From positions 163,623 to 227,622 of the forward strand of contig CAMDLR010000001.1 of assembly GCA_945901845.1 (NCBI GenBank): a DNA stretch of 64,000 nt, given 5' to 3'. Below the pieces are notes generated by a model. That model saw only the letters and a program-made list of their open reading frames with translations, was not told the DNA's origin and made no database searches. Each line of letters starts with the position of its first letter. Positions within the stretch are counted from its first letter, which is position 1. Both the position numbers and the translations under genes were made by a program. This document shows positions 18,198-26,643 of this stretch, in pieces. The DNA comes from Sediminibacterium ginsengisoli (GTDB taxonomy: Bacteria; Bacteroidota; Bacteroidia; Chitinophagales; Chitinophagaceae).

Positions 18198-18928
18198 TGT
18201 AAGACAGCTTGTAAGATAGGTAAAGATTTTATTTCATTAAACTTTTTGTAATGCCAACTTAAGGAGAGCTGAAATAATTCGAGGATTTTTTTTCGGTGGG
18301 CACCATTTAACTCAATCTTTTCTAGATTATTATAAAATTGAAGGGTCATAAAACTAGATGCCGTTTGTGCCTCCACGCCTTCTAAAAAATAGGGATGCAC
18401 TGGTTTCTCGCCCACAAATTGACCTTCTTTGACATCTAAAAAAGGGGTCTCCAAACTATACTTTCCTTGCAGTCCAAAGCCAAGCGTTTCACTCAAATGA
18501 ATTAAAAAATAAATGGGCAAATTACTCACTAGCACTGGCCCGCCTTTGTCTAATTGCTTGAGGGTGTCTTCAATTAAATAAAATAATTCGGGGTGCGGTT
18601 CGGGCTGTAAAATTTGTTGCAAAATTTCTACAATATAGGTAGCCACTGCGTTTCGGACCACATTAGAATAAACTTCCTGGTACACATATTCCCAATTGGC
18701 CTCCTTTAAAATTTGCATCGCTTTTAAAGGACTATGATACGCTTCTAACTCGAGTATGGCGCCGGGCTGATAAAAAACGCCTTTGTTAGAACCCTTTTTA
18801 CTTGACACCCTTACGCCCTTAACAATATATTGTTGCAAACCAAAAAGCTCGGTATAAATAGATGTGATAATACTAGTGTCTCCGTATTTAGTAACACGTA
18901 ACACAATACCCTTGGTGTTATGCAGCAT
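18194..18928 (-). CDS. recO: DNA repair protein RecO
   Basis: RecFOR pathway protein that loads RecA on single-stranded gaps. The N-terminal OB-fold begins TKGIVLRVTKYGDTSIITSIYTE, with the typical GVRVSSKKGSNKGVFYQPGAILE stretch, followed by a helical domain. The four-cysteine zinc site of some RecO proteins is absent here. 244 aa. It lies 6 nt downstream of pheS on the minus strand, probably as one transcript, and is convergent with the receptor gene. Confidence 0.9.
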   Translation of the reverse strand: MLHNTKGIVLRVTKYGDTSIITSIYTELFGLQQYIVKGVRVSSKKGSNKGVFYQPGAILELEAYHSPLKAMQILKEANWEYVYQEVYSNVVRNAVATYIVEILQQILQPEPHPELFYLIEDTLKQLDKGGPVLVSNLPIYFLIHLSETLGFGLQGKYSLETPFLDVKEGQFVGEKPVHPYFLEGVEAQTASSFMTLQFYNNLEKIELNGAHRKKILELFQLSLSWHYKKFNEIKSLPILQAVLH

Positions 18929-18934
18929 ATTTTT

Positions 18935-19966
18935 TTATAAGGCGCCAGTAAATTGTTTCAGAAAACGCATATCGTTTTGAGAATACAATCTTAAATCGTT
19001 GACCTGGTATTTTAACTGCGTAATTCTTTCTACACCCATACCAAATGCAAATCCAGTATACTTTGCAGAATCGATACCAAAATTTTCAAGCACTTTTGGA
19101 TGCACCATTCCGCTTCCTAAAATTTCTACCCAACCGGTGTGCTTACAAATATTACATCCTTTGCCACTACAAATTTGACAACTAATATCCATTTCTGCAC
19201 TAGGCTCTGTGAAAGGAAAATAACTTGGTCTAAAACGCACTTTCACATCTTTGCCAAACATTTCTTGCACGAAAAAATAAAGCGTTTGCTTAAGGTCTGC
19301 AAAGCTTACATTTTCATCGATGTATAATCCTTCTACCTGATGAAAAAAGCAATGTGCGCGCGCGCTAATGGTTTCGTTACGGTACACGCGGCCCGGACAA
19401 ATAACACGTATAGGCGGCTTTTGCGTTTCCATGACCCTAGCTTGAACGCTACTAGTATGTGTTCGTAATAACCAGTCAGGATTTTGTTGAATATAAAAAG
19501 TGTCCTGCATGTCTCTAGCAGGATGATCTTCTGGTAGATTCATGGCGCCAAAATTGTGCCAATCATCTTCAATTTCTGGACCTTCTGCAACTGCAAAACC
19601 AAGTCTTCTAAAAATAGAAACCATTTGACCGCGCACGATACTTAAAGGATGACGGGTGCCTACTTCGGTAGGATCGGCAGGTAAAGACCAATCGATACCT
19701 GCATTTGCCGCAGCACTCACTGGAGCCGCAGCACCTTGTAAGGCCTCATAACGAGCTTCTGCAAAAGCTTTAAATTCATTTAAAACCTGGCCAAAATCTT
19801 TACGCTGATCGGGGGGAACGTTTTTCATTTCACCCAGTACCGACTTAACTAAGCCCTTGGTTCCCAGGTACTTAATACGAAAAGCCTCAACCGCATCAGG
19901 GGTTGTAGCTTCAAAAGCAGCCATTTCAGACTTGTAGGCCTCAATTTGTTGCAGAATCTGTTCCAT
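18935..19966 (-). CDS. pheS: phenylalanyl-tRNA synthetase alpha subunit
   Basis: Catalytic alpha subunit that charges tRNA(Phe) together with PheT. Seen: an N-terminal coiled coil, motif 2 around RVICPGRVYRNETISARAHCFFHQVEG, the acceptor pocket FRPSYFPFTEPSAEMDISC, and motif 3 GFAFGMGVERITQLKY. I chose ATG 19966 (MEQILQQIEAYK) rather than the in-frame start 27 nt upstream because an exact -7 element, TATCTTTG, ends just 4 nt before it. The protein is then 343 aa. A Cys-rich insert (CQICSGKGCNICKHTGW) is normal in this branch. Confidence 0.95.
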   Translation of the reverse strand: MEQILQQIEAYKSEMAAFEATTPDAVEAFRIKYLGTKGLVKSVLGEMKNVPPDQRKDFGQVLNEFKAFAEARYEALQGAAAPVSAAANAGIDWSLPADPTEVGTRHPLSIVRGQMVSIFRRLGFAVAEGPEIEDDWHNFGAMNLPEDHPARDMQDTFYIQQNPDWLLRTHTSSVQARVMETQKPPIRVICPGRVYRNETISARAHCFFHQVEGLYIDENVSFADLKQTLYFFVQEMFGKDVKVRFRPSYFPFTEPSAEMDISCQICSGKGCNICKHTGWVEILGSGMVHPKVLENFGIDSAKYTGFAFGMGVERITQLKYQVNDLRLYSQNDMRFLKQFTGAL

Positions 19967-19970
19967 TTCC

Positions 19971-19978
19971 CAAAGATA
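19971..19978 (-). promoter_or_regulatory. -7 element before pheS
   Basis: The minus strand reads TATCTTTG, ending 4 nt before the ATG at 19966. It argues against a longer pheS start and predicts a nearly leaderless mRNA. No clear -33 TTG at the usual spacing. Confidence 0.45.
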
Positions 19979-20109
19979 AACAGCCTGCGCCACTGATTAA
20001 AAAATGATTTAAAGCTACTATTTCATACATTTGTTACTCCCTACGTGATAATTACACAACCAATACAGGTTTACTAGGGTTTACATTTTTACATTACACC
20101 CACATTTAC

Positions 20110-20874
20110 ATGGACTACAATACAGGAAGGAATTATTTAGGAATGAAGGAATATGGCCGTCACGTACAAAGGATGGTTGAATATTTACTCACCATAGAAG
20201 ACAGAGCAAAACGTCAACAACAAGCCCTAGGCGTGATTGAACTGATGGGATTTTTAAATCCGCATCTAAAAAATGTTGAAGACTTTAAACATAAATTATG
20301 GGATCACTTATTTTTTATTAGTGATTTTAAATTAGACGTAGATAGCCCGTATCCCATTCCACAAAAAGAAACGTACAAATTAAAACCAGATCCACTTCCT
20401 TATCCAAAGCGTCATCCAAAATATGCACACTTAGGAAAAAATTTAGAAGTGGTAATTAATAAAGCACTCGCTGAAGAAGACCCAGAAAAAAAGGCTGGCT
20501 TTGCACACCATATTGCTTATTACATGAAACTTGCTTACAGCAACTGGCACAAAGAACTTGTGCATGATGATGCTATTAGAAGTGAATTAGATACCATCAC
20601 AGGTGGTGAATTAGAATTTAGCAACACACCATATATTAAGCACCGCAATCAAAATTTTGAAAGAGATGATTATGGTAGTGGCGGAAGAAACAACGGTGGT
20701 CGTTGGCAACAAAATTTTGGTGGCAGAAATAATCGCAACAATAATAACAATAACAACGGCCGCAATCGCAGTGGTGGTAGCGGTGGCAATAACAGACCAG
20801 GCGGTGGTGGACAAGGAAGTGGGCAAAGTGGTCGTGATAACCGCGGTGGTGGCGGATTTAAGAAGCGCTACTAA
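20110..20874 (+). CDS. DUF4290 protein with Gly/Asn/Arg-rich tail
   Basis: 254 aa. Residues 1 to about 180 form the conserved helical DUF4290 domain (start MDYNTGRNYLGMKEYGRHVQ). From about residue 186 (base 20665) the protein becomes a low-complexity tail with GRNNGGR, GGRNNRN, a run of seven Asn and GRDNRGGGGF. Such Arg-Gly-rich tails in other proteins bind RNA or drive condensation, so a role with RNA is possible, but this is inference. No signal peptide, so cytosolic. The upstream region has a TACATTTG element at 20026-20033. Confidence 0.8.
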   Translation: MDYNTGRNYLGMKEYGRHVQRMVEYLLTIEDRAKRQQQALGVIELMGFLNPHLKNVEDFKHKLWDHLFFISDFKLDVDSPYPIPQKETYKLKPDPLPYPKRHPKYAHLGKNLEVVINKALAEEDPEKKAGFAHHIAYYMKLAYSNWHKELVHDDAIRSELDTITGGELEFSNTPYIKHRNQNFERDDYGSGGRNNGGRWQQNFGGRNNRNNNNNNNGRNRSGGSGGNNRPGGGGQGSGQSGRDNRGGGGFKKRY

Positions 20875-20876
20875 TT

Positions 20877-22076
20877 TTATTTCCAGTTACAAATGGTAAA
20901 AACAATTTTACTGTAGTTTTCTTTTTCATAGAGCACTCCAATTTGTTTTGCATGTAATGCAACGAGGTCTGAATAAGCTGCGTAATCACCTTTGTAATTT
21001 TCGGGCGCTTTAGCAACTACAATCGCTTTATTTTTAGTAGCATTACCTGTCCAAGTTTTTCCTTCATCATAACTAATGCGAAGCGTTAGGTTATCTCTTT
21101 TTTTTGCATCCGCTGCGTTACAAAATGCTAGTATTGTTTTTCCTTTTTTATGTCCCACTTCTAAAATGGATCCTTCGTTTACAGGATCTACTAAACTAGT
21201 ATCAAAATAATTTTCTTGCCAACTGGTACCTCCATCATTACTGTAGGCAATATACCTGTAGCGAACAGTACCTGCTTGATTACGTGCATTTAAAATAAGT
21301 TTTCCATTACTCAGTGTGGCGGCAGTTGCTTCATTGCTTCCAGGTAAAACAATAGAGTTAGCAAGTGAAAAACTTTCTCCATGATTGTCTGTATAAAAAG
21401 CGTGTGCATTATAGTCTTCAAAGTTTTTTTGTGGAGGACCCGACGAATGATTGGCAGCTACATAAATACGTCCTTTATATATTCCACTTAAAAACTGTGT
21501 CGCATGGCCTGGTGTATTGGCGTAACTGCGCCAATCTTCTTTAAATGCATACACTTTATTGACGCCCGGCTGGTTAGGGCGGTGTACCTGCGCCGTAATA
21601 TTAACAGGGGTTGACCAGGTAGCACCTTCGTCTATAGACGTTACATACCATACTTCACGAATACCCTTTCCCATACGCATCGAATATTCATCATTATTGC
21701 CCGTATTATAAAATAAAAAAATACGACCCTTGGGGTAACGTGGATCCGTGAGGTCTACTACAGGTGCTGGATTACCCGCTTGTAAATTATTATAATCAAT
21801 AACGGTTGAAAGTGCAGACCAAGTTGCACCACCATCTGTACTTTTTTTGAGTACAATATTGATGTCTCCAAAATCGCCACTCCCATTAACACGTCCTTCA
21901 CAAAAAGCCAATAAATTTTTATTAGGAAGCCCAACAATGGCTGGTATACGGTAAATTTTATGTCCCTCGGTGCCAGACTCAAACACAGTGGTGACAATAG
22001 TTTGCGCCGTTACAAACTGAACAGCAGCGATCAAAATAAAAAGGATACGAGCGCGTTTACAAAACATAAGTTTCAT
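20877..22076 (-). CDS. secreted sialidase (BNR/Asp-box exo-glycosidase)
   Basis: Likely GH33-type sialidase that removes terminal sialic acids. A signal peptide ends around residue 25 (FVTA-Q). The YRIPAIV motif is the family FRIP/YRIP element with a catalytic arginine. At least four Asp boxes are present: KSTDGGATW, TSIDEGATW, YSNDGGTSW and SYDEGKTW. 399 aa fits a six-bladed propeller without extra domains. No sialic acid uptake or catabolic genes are nearby, so it may serve in scavenging. Convergent with DUF4290 (2 nt gap). Confidence 0.85.
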   Translation of the reverse strand: MKLMFCKRARILFILIAAVQFVTAQTIVTTVFESGTEGHKIYRIPAIVGLPNKNLLAFCEGRVNGSGDFGDINIVLKKSTDGGATWSALSTVIDYNNLQAGNPAPVVDLTDPRYPKGRIFLFYNTGNNDEYSMRMGKGIREVWYVTSIDEGATWSTPVNITAQVHRPNQPGVNKVYAFKEDWRSYANTPGHATQFLSGIYKGRIYVAANHSSGPPQKNFEDYNAHAFYTDNHGESFSLANSIVLPGSNEATAATLSNGKLILNARNQAGTVRYRYIAYSNDGGTSWQENYFDTSLVDPVNEGSILEVGHKKGKTILAFCNAADAKKRDNLTLRISYDEGKTWTGNATKNKAIVVAKAPENYKGDYAAYSDLVALHAKQIGVLYEKENYSKIVFTICNWK

Positions 22077-22119
22077 TTATTGTGTGATAAATATAAGATA
22101 CAGCGCTTACATTTACAGC

Positions 22120-22704
22120 ATGGAAAAATTGAATACTTTAACGGACATCATATTATCTAGAAGATCTAGTAAACCAGCTACATTTAACGGCAACAAAATA
22201 GAAGATGCGCAAATAGAAGCGTTATTAAACCTTGCACACTGGGCGCCTACACATGGCAGAACAGAACCTTGGCGCTTTAAAGTATATGCAGGCGAAGGCG
22301 TAACAAAGTTTTGTGAAGCCCACGCGGCGCTCTACAAAACGAGCACCGACCCCGAAGTGTTTACCACTGCAAAATTTGAGGGCCTGCAAAAATTGGGGAG
22401 CCAAACTTCCCATATTATTGGGGTATACATGCAAAGACAAGTGCCTGCAAAAATTGCTGTGGTAGAAGAAATTGCGGCTACCGCCGCAGCTATGCAAAAT
22501 ATACTACTTGGCGCAGAAGCCCTTGGTATCAGTGCACTTTGGAGCACTGGTGGCATGACGCACCACCCAGCACTTAAAAGTTTTTGGGCGCTCGCAGAGG
22601 AAGATGTGGTGATGGGGCTACTCTATCTGGGTTATTCGGACGCACAGGGTGTCGAAGGTAAAAGAAATGGAACCGCATCCGAAAAGACAAGTTGGATTAG
22701 ATAG
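22120..22704 (+). CDS. nitroreductase family FMN enzyme
   Basis: FMN-dependent NAD(P)H oxidoreductase of the nitroreductase family, closest in look to the YdjA-like group. Seen: the N-terminal SRRSSKPATF FMN-phosphate arginines, HWAPTHGRTEPWRF and the GLLYLGYSD end with the ISALWSTGGM flavin-binding stretch. I chose ATG 22120 (MEKLNTL) over the ATG at 22084 because the family start is there and a -7-like TACATTTA lies 4 nt upstream. About 194 aa. Divergent from the sialidase gene. Substrate unknown. Confidence 0.85.
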   Translation: MEKLNTLTDIILSRRSSKPATFNGNKIEDAQIEALLNLAHWAPTHGRTEPWRFKVYAGEGVTKFCEAHAALYKTSTDPEVFTTAKFEGLQKLGSQTSHIIGVYMQRQVPAKIAVVEEIAATAAAMQNILLGAEALGISALWSTGGMTHHPALKSFWALAEEDVVMGLLYLGYSDAQGVEGKRNGTASEKTSWIR

Positions 22705-22749
22705 CCGGGATCAGATAGTATTATTACTAAAATGCGTTTCTTTGTGTCA

Positions 22750-23328
22750 ATGGAAAAAGGTGTACAAAAATTAATTATTCTTACCGCGCCTTCCGGCGCG
22801 GGTAAGACGTCAATTACCAGGTATTTACTCGATAAATATCCGGCGCTTTCTTTTTCTATTTCGGCAGCCACCAGAGCACCCCGTGGACAAGAAGTAAACG
22901 GTGTCGATTATCATTTTATAAGTGTTGATGCGTTCAAACAAAAAATTGATGAAGACGCATTTATAGAATGGGAAATGGTGTATGAGGGAAGTTATTATGG
23001 TACATTGAAATCGGAACTGGACCGCATTTGGAGTCTAGGAAAAATACCCATGCTTGATATAGATGTACAAGGCGCAGTGCACGTACAGCAAGAGTTTGCG
23101 CACAATAGTTTGTCGCTTTTTATTTTACCACCAAGCATCGAAGCCCTTCAAAAAAGATTATCTTTAAGAGGCACGGAAACACCGGAAAGCTTAGCTGCCA
23201 GACTCAACAAAGCGAGTTACGAAATTTCATGTAGCCATCAGTTTAACCACTGCGTGGTCAATGATCATTTAGAAACTGCTTGCCAAGAAACAGAAGATCT
23301 CATTACCCAGTTTTTAGGCTGGAAATAA
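22750..23328 (+). CDS. gmk: guanylate kinase
   Basis: Phosphorylates GMP to GDP. The P-loop APSGAGKTSITR, the GMP-binding SISAATRAPRGQEVNGVDY region and the lid DIDVQGAVHVQQ are typical. I prefer ATG 22750 to the in-frame ATG at 22732: the shorter start fits the family (about 192 aa), and TTTCTTTG, one mismatch from TAnnTTTG, ends 5 nt before it. The first start remains possible. It precedes the SDR gene by 10 nt. Confidence 0.93.
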   Translation: MEKGVQKLIILTAPSGAGKTSITRYLLDKYPALSFSISAATRAPRGQEVNGVDYHFISVDAFKQKIDEDAFIEWEMVYEGSYYGTLKSELDRIWSLGKIPMLDIDVQGAVHVQQEFAHNSLSLFILPPSIEALQKRLSLRGTETPESLAARLNKASYEISCSHQFNHCVVNDHLETACQETEDLITQFLGWK

Positions 23329-23338
23329 AATAGTACGT

Positions 23339-24157
23339 ATGCCATTTAAAAATAGAACGGTACTCATTACTGGTGCTACCAGGGGTATTGGAAAAGCCAT
23401 TGCAATTAAGCTTGCGAAAGAAGGTGCTAATATTATTATTGCTGCAAAAAGTGTAACCGAAGATCCAAGACTTGGAGGTACCATTTATTCTGCAGCTGCC
23501 GAGGTAGAAGCTGCTGGTGGTAAGTGTTTGGCCGTGCAAGTAGATATCAGATTTGAAGATCAAATAGAAGCGGCGATCGCAAAAGCGGTAGAAACATTTG
23601 GTGGCATTGATGTGGTGATCAACAATGCATCTGCTATTCAACTAACAGGTACCGAACAAACAGAAAGCAAAAAATTTGACCTCATACATAGCATTAATGT
23701 GCGCGGTACTTTTTTAGTAGTGAAACATGCTTTGCCTTATTTAAAAAAAGGAAACAACCCGCACATACTTACGCTTTCGCCACCCATTAACATGGATCCA
23801 AGATGGTTAGGGCCACACGTAGCGTATACGATTAGCAAGTTTAATATGAGTATGCTTGCGATTGGTTGGGCGCAAGAATTTAAATCTGCTGGGATTGCTT
23901 CTAATGCCATTTGGCCAAAAACAACAATCGATACCGCTGCTGTTCGCAATTTACTAGGCGGACAGGCGCTTGCTAATATGAGCCGCACCACCGATATTAT
24001 GGCCGATGCGGCGTATTATATTTTAAAGCAAAAAGCAAGTGAGTGCTCTGGCAACACCTTTACAGACGAAGAAGTGCTTGCAAAAGAAGGCATTACTCAT
24101 TTAGACCACTACGCAGTAGTGCCTGGAGGTCAATTATTCAACGACCTCTTTGTATAA
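23339..24157 (+). CDS. SDR family oxidoreductase, HSDL2-like
   Basis: Short-chain dehydrogenase/reductase of 272 aa. It has the Rossmann TGATRGIGKAIA glycine motif, INNAS, and a YxxxK active site in YTISK, with an upstream Ser in TLSPP. The extended cofactor loop (AAKSVTEDPRLGGTIYSAA) and the WPKTTIDTAAVRNLL segment match the hydroxysteroid dehydrogenase-like 2 group, often linked to fatty acyl metabolism. The substrate is not known. It follows gmk directly and converges with lysS. Confidence 0.85.
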   Translation: MPFKNRTVLITGATRGIGKAIAIKLAKEGANIIIAAKSVTEDPRLGGTIYSAAAEVEAAGGKCLAVQVDIRFEDQIEAAIAKAVETFGGIDVVINNASAIQLTGTEQTESKKFDLIHSINVRGTFLVVKHALPYLKKGNNPHILTLSPPINMDPRWLGPHVAYTISKFNMSMLAIGWAQEFKSAGIASNAIWPKTTIDTAAVRNLLGGQALANMSRTTDIMADAAYYILKQKASECSGNTFTDEEVLAKEGITHLDHYAVVPGGQLFNDLFV

Positions 24158-24173
24158 AGCAGTATAATGCTGT

Positions 24174-25700
24174 TTAGTTGGCTGGATTTTCTGGACGCAT
24201 TTGCGGAAATAACAACACATCTTGTATAGAAGGCTGGTTGGTCATCATCATACACAAACGGTCAATTCCAATACCAATACCCGCAGTAGGTGGCATACCA
24301 TATTCTAGGGCACGTAAAAAGTCGTGGTCAATAAACATGGCTTCATCATCACCTCGCTCCATCAGTTTCATTTGCTCTTCAAAACGTTCGCGCTGATCGA
24401 TAGGGTCGTTTAATTCAGAATAAGCATTGGCTATTTCTTTTCCGTTTACCATAAGCTCAAAACGCTCTACAAGCCCTGGTATAGATCGGTGCTTTTTAGT
24501 TAAAGGACTCATTTCTACCGGGTAGTCAATAATAAACGTGGGTTGAATAAAAGTATGTTCCGATGTAGCCCCAAAAAGCTCATCAATGAGTTTTCCTTTA
24601 CCAATATTTGTAGGCACATCAATATGTAGTTGCTTGCACACAGTTCTTAATCCTTCTTCGTCTAGGCCACTCACATCAATACCTGTGTTTTCTTTAATCG
24701 CATCATGAATGCTAATGCGCTTAAATGGTGCTTTGAAATCGATGGTTTTATCACCAACAGTTACAACGGTTGTGCCATGTAATGCCAACGCAATTTTTTC
24801 AAATAGTTGCTCGGTGGTTTCCATCATCCAGAAATAATCTTTGTATGCCGTATACCATTCAAGCACGGTAAATTCTGGATTGTGGGTTCTATCCATACCC
24901 TCATTTCTAAAATTTCTGCTAAACTCATATACCCAATCAAATCCACCTACAATTAATCTTTTTAAATAGAGCTCATTGGCAATACGCAAATAAAAAGGTG
25001 TGTCAAGCGCATTGTGGTGCGTTGCAAATGGACGTGCTGCTGCACCTCCCGGAATGGCCTGTAATACAGGCGTATCAACCTCTAACGCACCTTGTGCATT
25101 TAAAAATTCACGAATGGTATTGATTAATTTTGTTCTTTTTACAAACGTATCTTTTACATCTGGATTGATAATTAAATCGGCGTAACGCTGACGGTATCTA
25201 AACTCTGGATCTGTTACTGCATCAAATACATTGCCCTCATCATCACGCTTAACTACTGGTAATGGCTTTAATGATTTTGTAAGAAGGGTTAAGCTATCTG
25301 CATGGATAGAAGTTTCACCTGTTTTAGTAACAAAGGCATAACCGGTTACACCAATAATATCGCCTAAGTCTAAACCGTGCTTTACCACATTGTCCCAAAA
25401 ACTAAAGTCTTCGCCTGGACAAATATTGTCTCTTTTAACATAGAGTTGAATAATGCCTTTGGTGTCCTGAATTTTTATAAAAAATACCTTGCCTTTGTCG
25501 TTGATACTCATGATACGACCAGCTACACAAACAGCTGCAAAATTTGCCGCCTTTTCTTCGGTAAAGCCGTCTTTAATATCTACTGAGTAATGCGTTACTG
25601 GATAGAGTGCCGCAGGAAATGCGTCCACACCCGCGCTTTGCATGGCTTGCAGTTTTTCTCTACGAATTATTTCTTGTTCACTTAAGTGTGGCTGACTCAT
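24174..25700 (-). CDS. lysS: lysyl-tRNA synthetase, class II
   Basis: Charges tRNA(Lys). N-terminal OB-fold anticodon-binding domain (about residues 55-150), then the class II core with motif 1 FVKRTKLINTIREFL, motif 2 RNFRNEGMDRTHNPEFTVLEWY, and motif 3 GIGIGIDRLCMMMTNQPSIQDVLLFP. 508 aa is full length. It has its own promoter (25763-25792), giving a leader of about 55-60 nt, and lies downstream of the RluE-like gene on the same strand. Confidence 0.97.
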   Translation of the reverse strand: MSQPHLSEQEIIRREKLQAMQSAGVDAFPAALYPVTHYSVDIKDGFTEEKAANFAAVCVAGRIMSINDKGKVFFIKIQDTKGIIQLYVKRDNICPGEDFSFWDNVVKHGLDLGDIIGVTGYAFVTKTGETSIHADSLTLLTKSLKPLPVVKRDDEGNVFDAVTDPEFRYRQRYADLIINPDVKDTFVKRTKLINTIREFLNAQGALEVDTPVLQAIPGGAAARPFATHHNALDTPFYLRIANELYLKRLIVGGFDWVYEFSRNFRNEGMDRTHNPEFTVLEWYTAYKDYFWMMETTEQLFEKIALALHGTTVVTVGDKTIDFKAPFKRISIHDAIKENTGIDVSGLDEEGLRTVCKQLHIDVPTNIGKGKLIDELFGATSEHTFIQPTFIIDYPVEMSPLTKKHRSIPGLVERFELMVNGKEIANAYSELNDPIDQRERFEEQMKLMERGDDEAMFIDHDFLRALEYGMPPTAGIGIGIDRLCMMMTNQPSIQDVLLFPQMRPENPAN

Positions 25701-25762
25701 ATCTGTTAGAATTTAATGGCGCATTCACTTAGCATCATTGCAATTAGCGTAATAGCGCGCTG

Positions 25763-25792
25763 CGAAATTAAGACATGCGGCTCGTTTACCAA
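25763..25792 (-). promoter_or_regulatory. lysS promoter
   Basis: On the minus strand TTTTTG, ending with TTG at 25790-25792, is followed after exactly 19 nt by TAATTTCG (25763-25770), one mismatch from TAnnTTTG. It sits between the end of the RluE-like gene and lysS. Confidence 0.55.
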
Positions 25793-25814
25793 AAAGAAGT
25801 AAGGGACTACTTAA

Positions 25815-26396
25815 TTATAGTAATTGATATAGGATTTCTTTCTGACCCATTTCAATCATATCACCAGGCTGCATGTTAGCAATGGATAGTTTGCCAATAC
25901 TGTATCGTATAAGCCGTAAGGTAGGAAAACCAACAGCAGCGGTCATTTTACGCACTTGTCTGTTTTTTCCTTCCGTTAAAGACAAATGAATCCAAGGCGC
26001 TGGAATTTCTTTTCTACATCTGATGGGTGGATTTCTGGGAGGGACCACAGGATCCATTTCAAAAATGGCAGCTCTCGCAGGTTTGGTGAGATAAGGTTTT
26101 CCATCCACTTGAATGGTTACACCTGCCTCTAACTTTTGAACCGCTTCTTTGGTAATGGCGCCATCCACTTGTGCATAATAGGTACGCTGGTGCGCAAAAC
26201 TAGGGTGTAATAATTTATGATTTAAAGCCGTGTCGTTTGTTAAAATAAGTAGGCCTTCACTATCTGCATCAAGCCTTCCAACAGGGTATACATCCTTTGG
26301 TACATCAAAATAATTAGCTAGTGTTTCTTTATTTTCGATGGGCGAAAATTGAGAAGCAACGAGGTATGGTTTGTAAATAATAAAATACTGATTCAT
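25815..26396 (-). CDS. 23S rRNA pseudouridine synthase, RluE-like
   Basis: RsuA/RluB/E/F-type pseudouridine synthase without an S4 domain. The catalytic Asp is in GRLDADSEGLLILTND; KNRQVRKMTAAVGFPTLRLIR is the conserved C-terminal motif. The start MNQYFIIYKPY (ATG 26396) fits the family; a longer in-frame start at 26534 would add a hydrophobic, non-homologous segment running through the hairpin region. The result is 193 aa, most like RluE, which modifies a single uridine of 23S rRNA. Confidence 0.88.
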   Translation of the reverse strand: MNQYFIIYKPYLVASQFSPIENKETLANYFDVPKDVYPVGRLDADSEGLLILTNDTALNHKLLHPSFAHQRTYYAQVDGAITKEAVQKLEAGVTIQVDGKPYLTKPARAAIFEMDPVVPPRNPPIRCRKEIPAPWIHLSLTEGKNRQVRKMTAAVGFPTLRLIRYSIGKLSIANMQPGDMIEMGQKEILYQLL

Positions 26397-26406
26397 GTTT
26401 AAAACA

Positions 26407-26430
26407 AAAGTCTCGCAGAAGCGAGACTTT
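26407..26430 (-). promoter_or_regulatory. 10-bp hairpin just upstream of the RluE-like gene
   Basis: AAAGTCTCGC and GCGAGACTTT form a perfect 10-bp stem with an AGAA loop. On the minus strand it is followed by TTTTGTTTT and then, 10 nt after the stem, the start codon at 26396. This looks like a terminator or attenuator placed before the gene, or the end of a small RNA. Confidence 0.55.
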
Positions 26431-26455
26431 ATATATGGATGGGTTAGTAAGTACA

Positions 26456-26471
26456 GGGAAATAAATTTCCC
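26456..26471. repeat. short palindrome GGGAAAT-AA-ATTTCCC
   Basis: A perfect 7-bp inverted repeat with a 2-nt loop in the 247-nt gap between the RluE-like gene and lpxD. It lies 26 nt from the hairpin at 26407. Apart from these two elements I see only AT-rich sequence in this gap. Confidence 0.45.
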
Positions 26472-26643
26472 TACCACAATAATAAAAATACTTTTAGATG
26501 ATTCAATATAATTTGTAAACAATTTTATTAACATTTTAGAATCATATGTGTAAACTGTATCAAAATGTAGCGCGTTACATACAATTGATCATTAATTGCT
26601 TATGCGCATGGAATCATACCTTTACAACAATAAAAAATCCTTT

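Noticed and set aside
20700..20860. AAT/AAC and GGT-rich repeat, first looked like a CRISPR or microsatellite.
   Set aside because: It is in frame and encodes the Gly/Asn/Arg tail of the DUF4290 protein; no regular repeat-spacer pattern.
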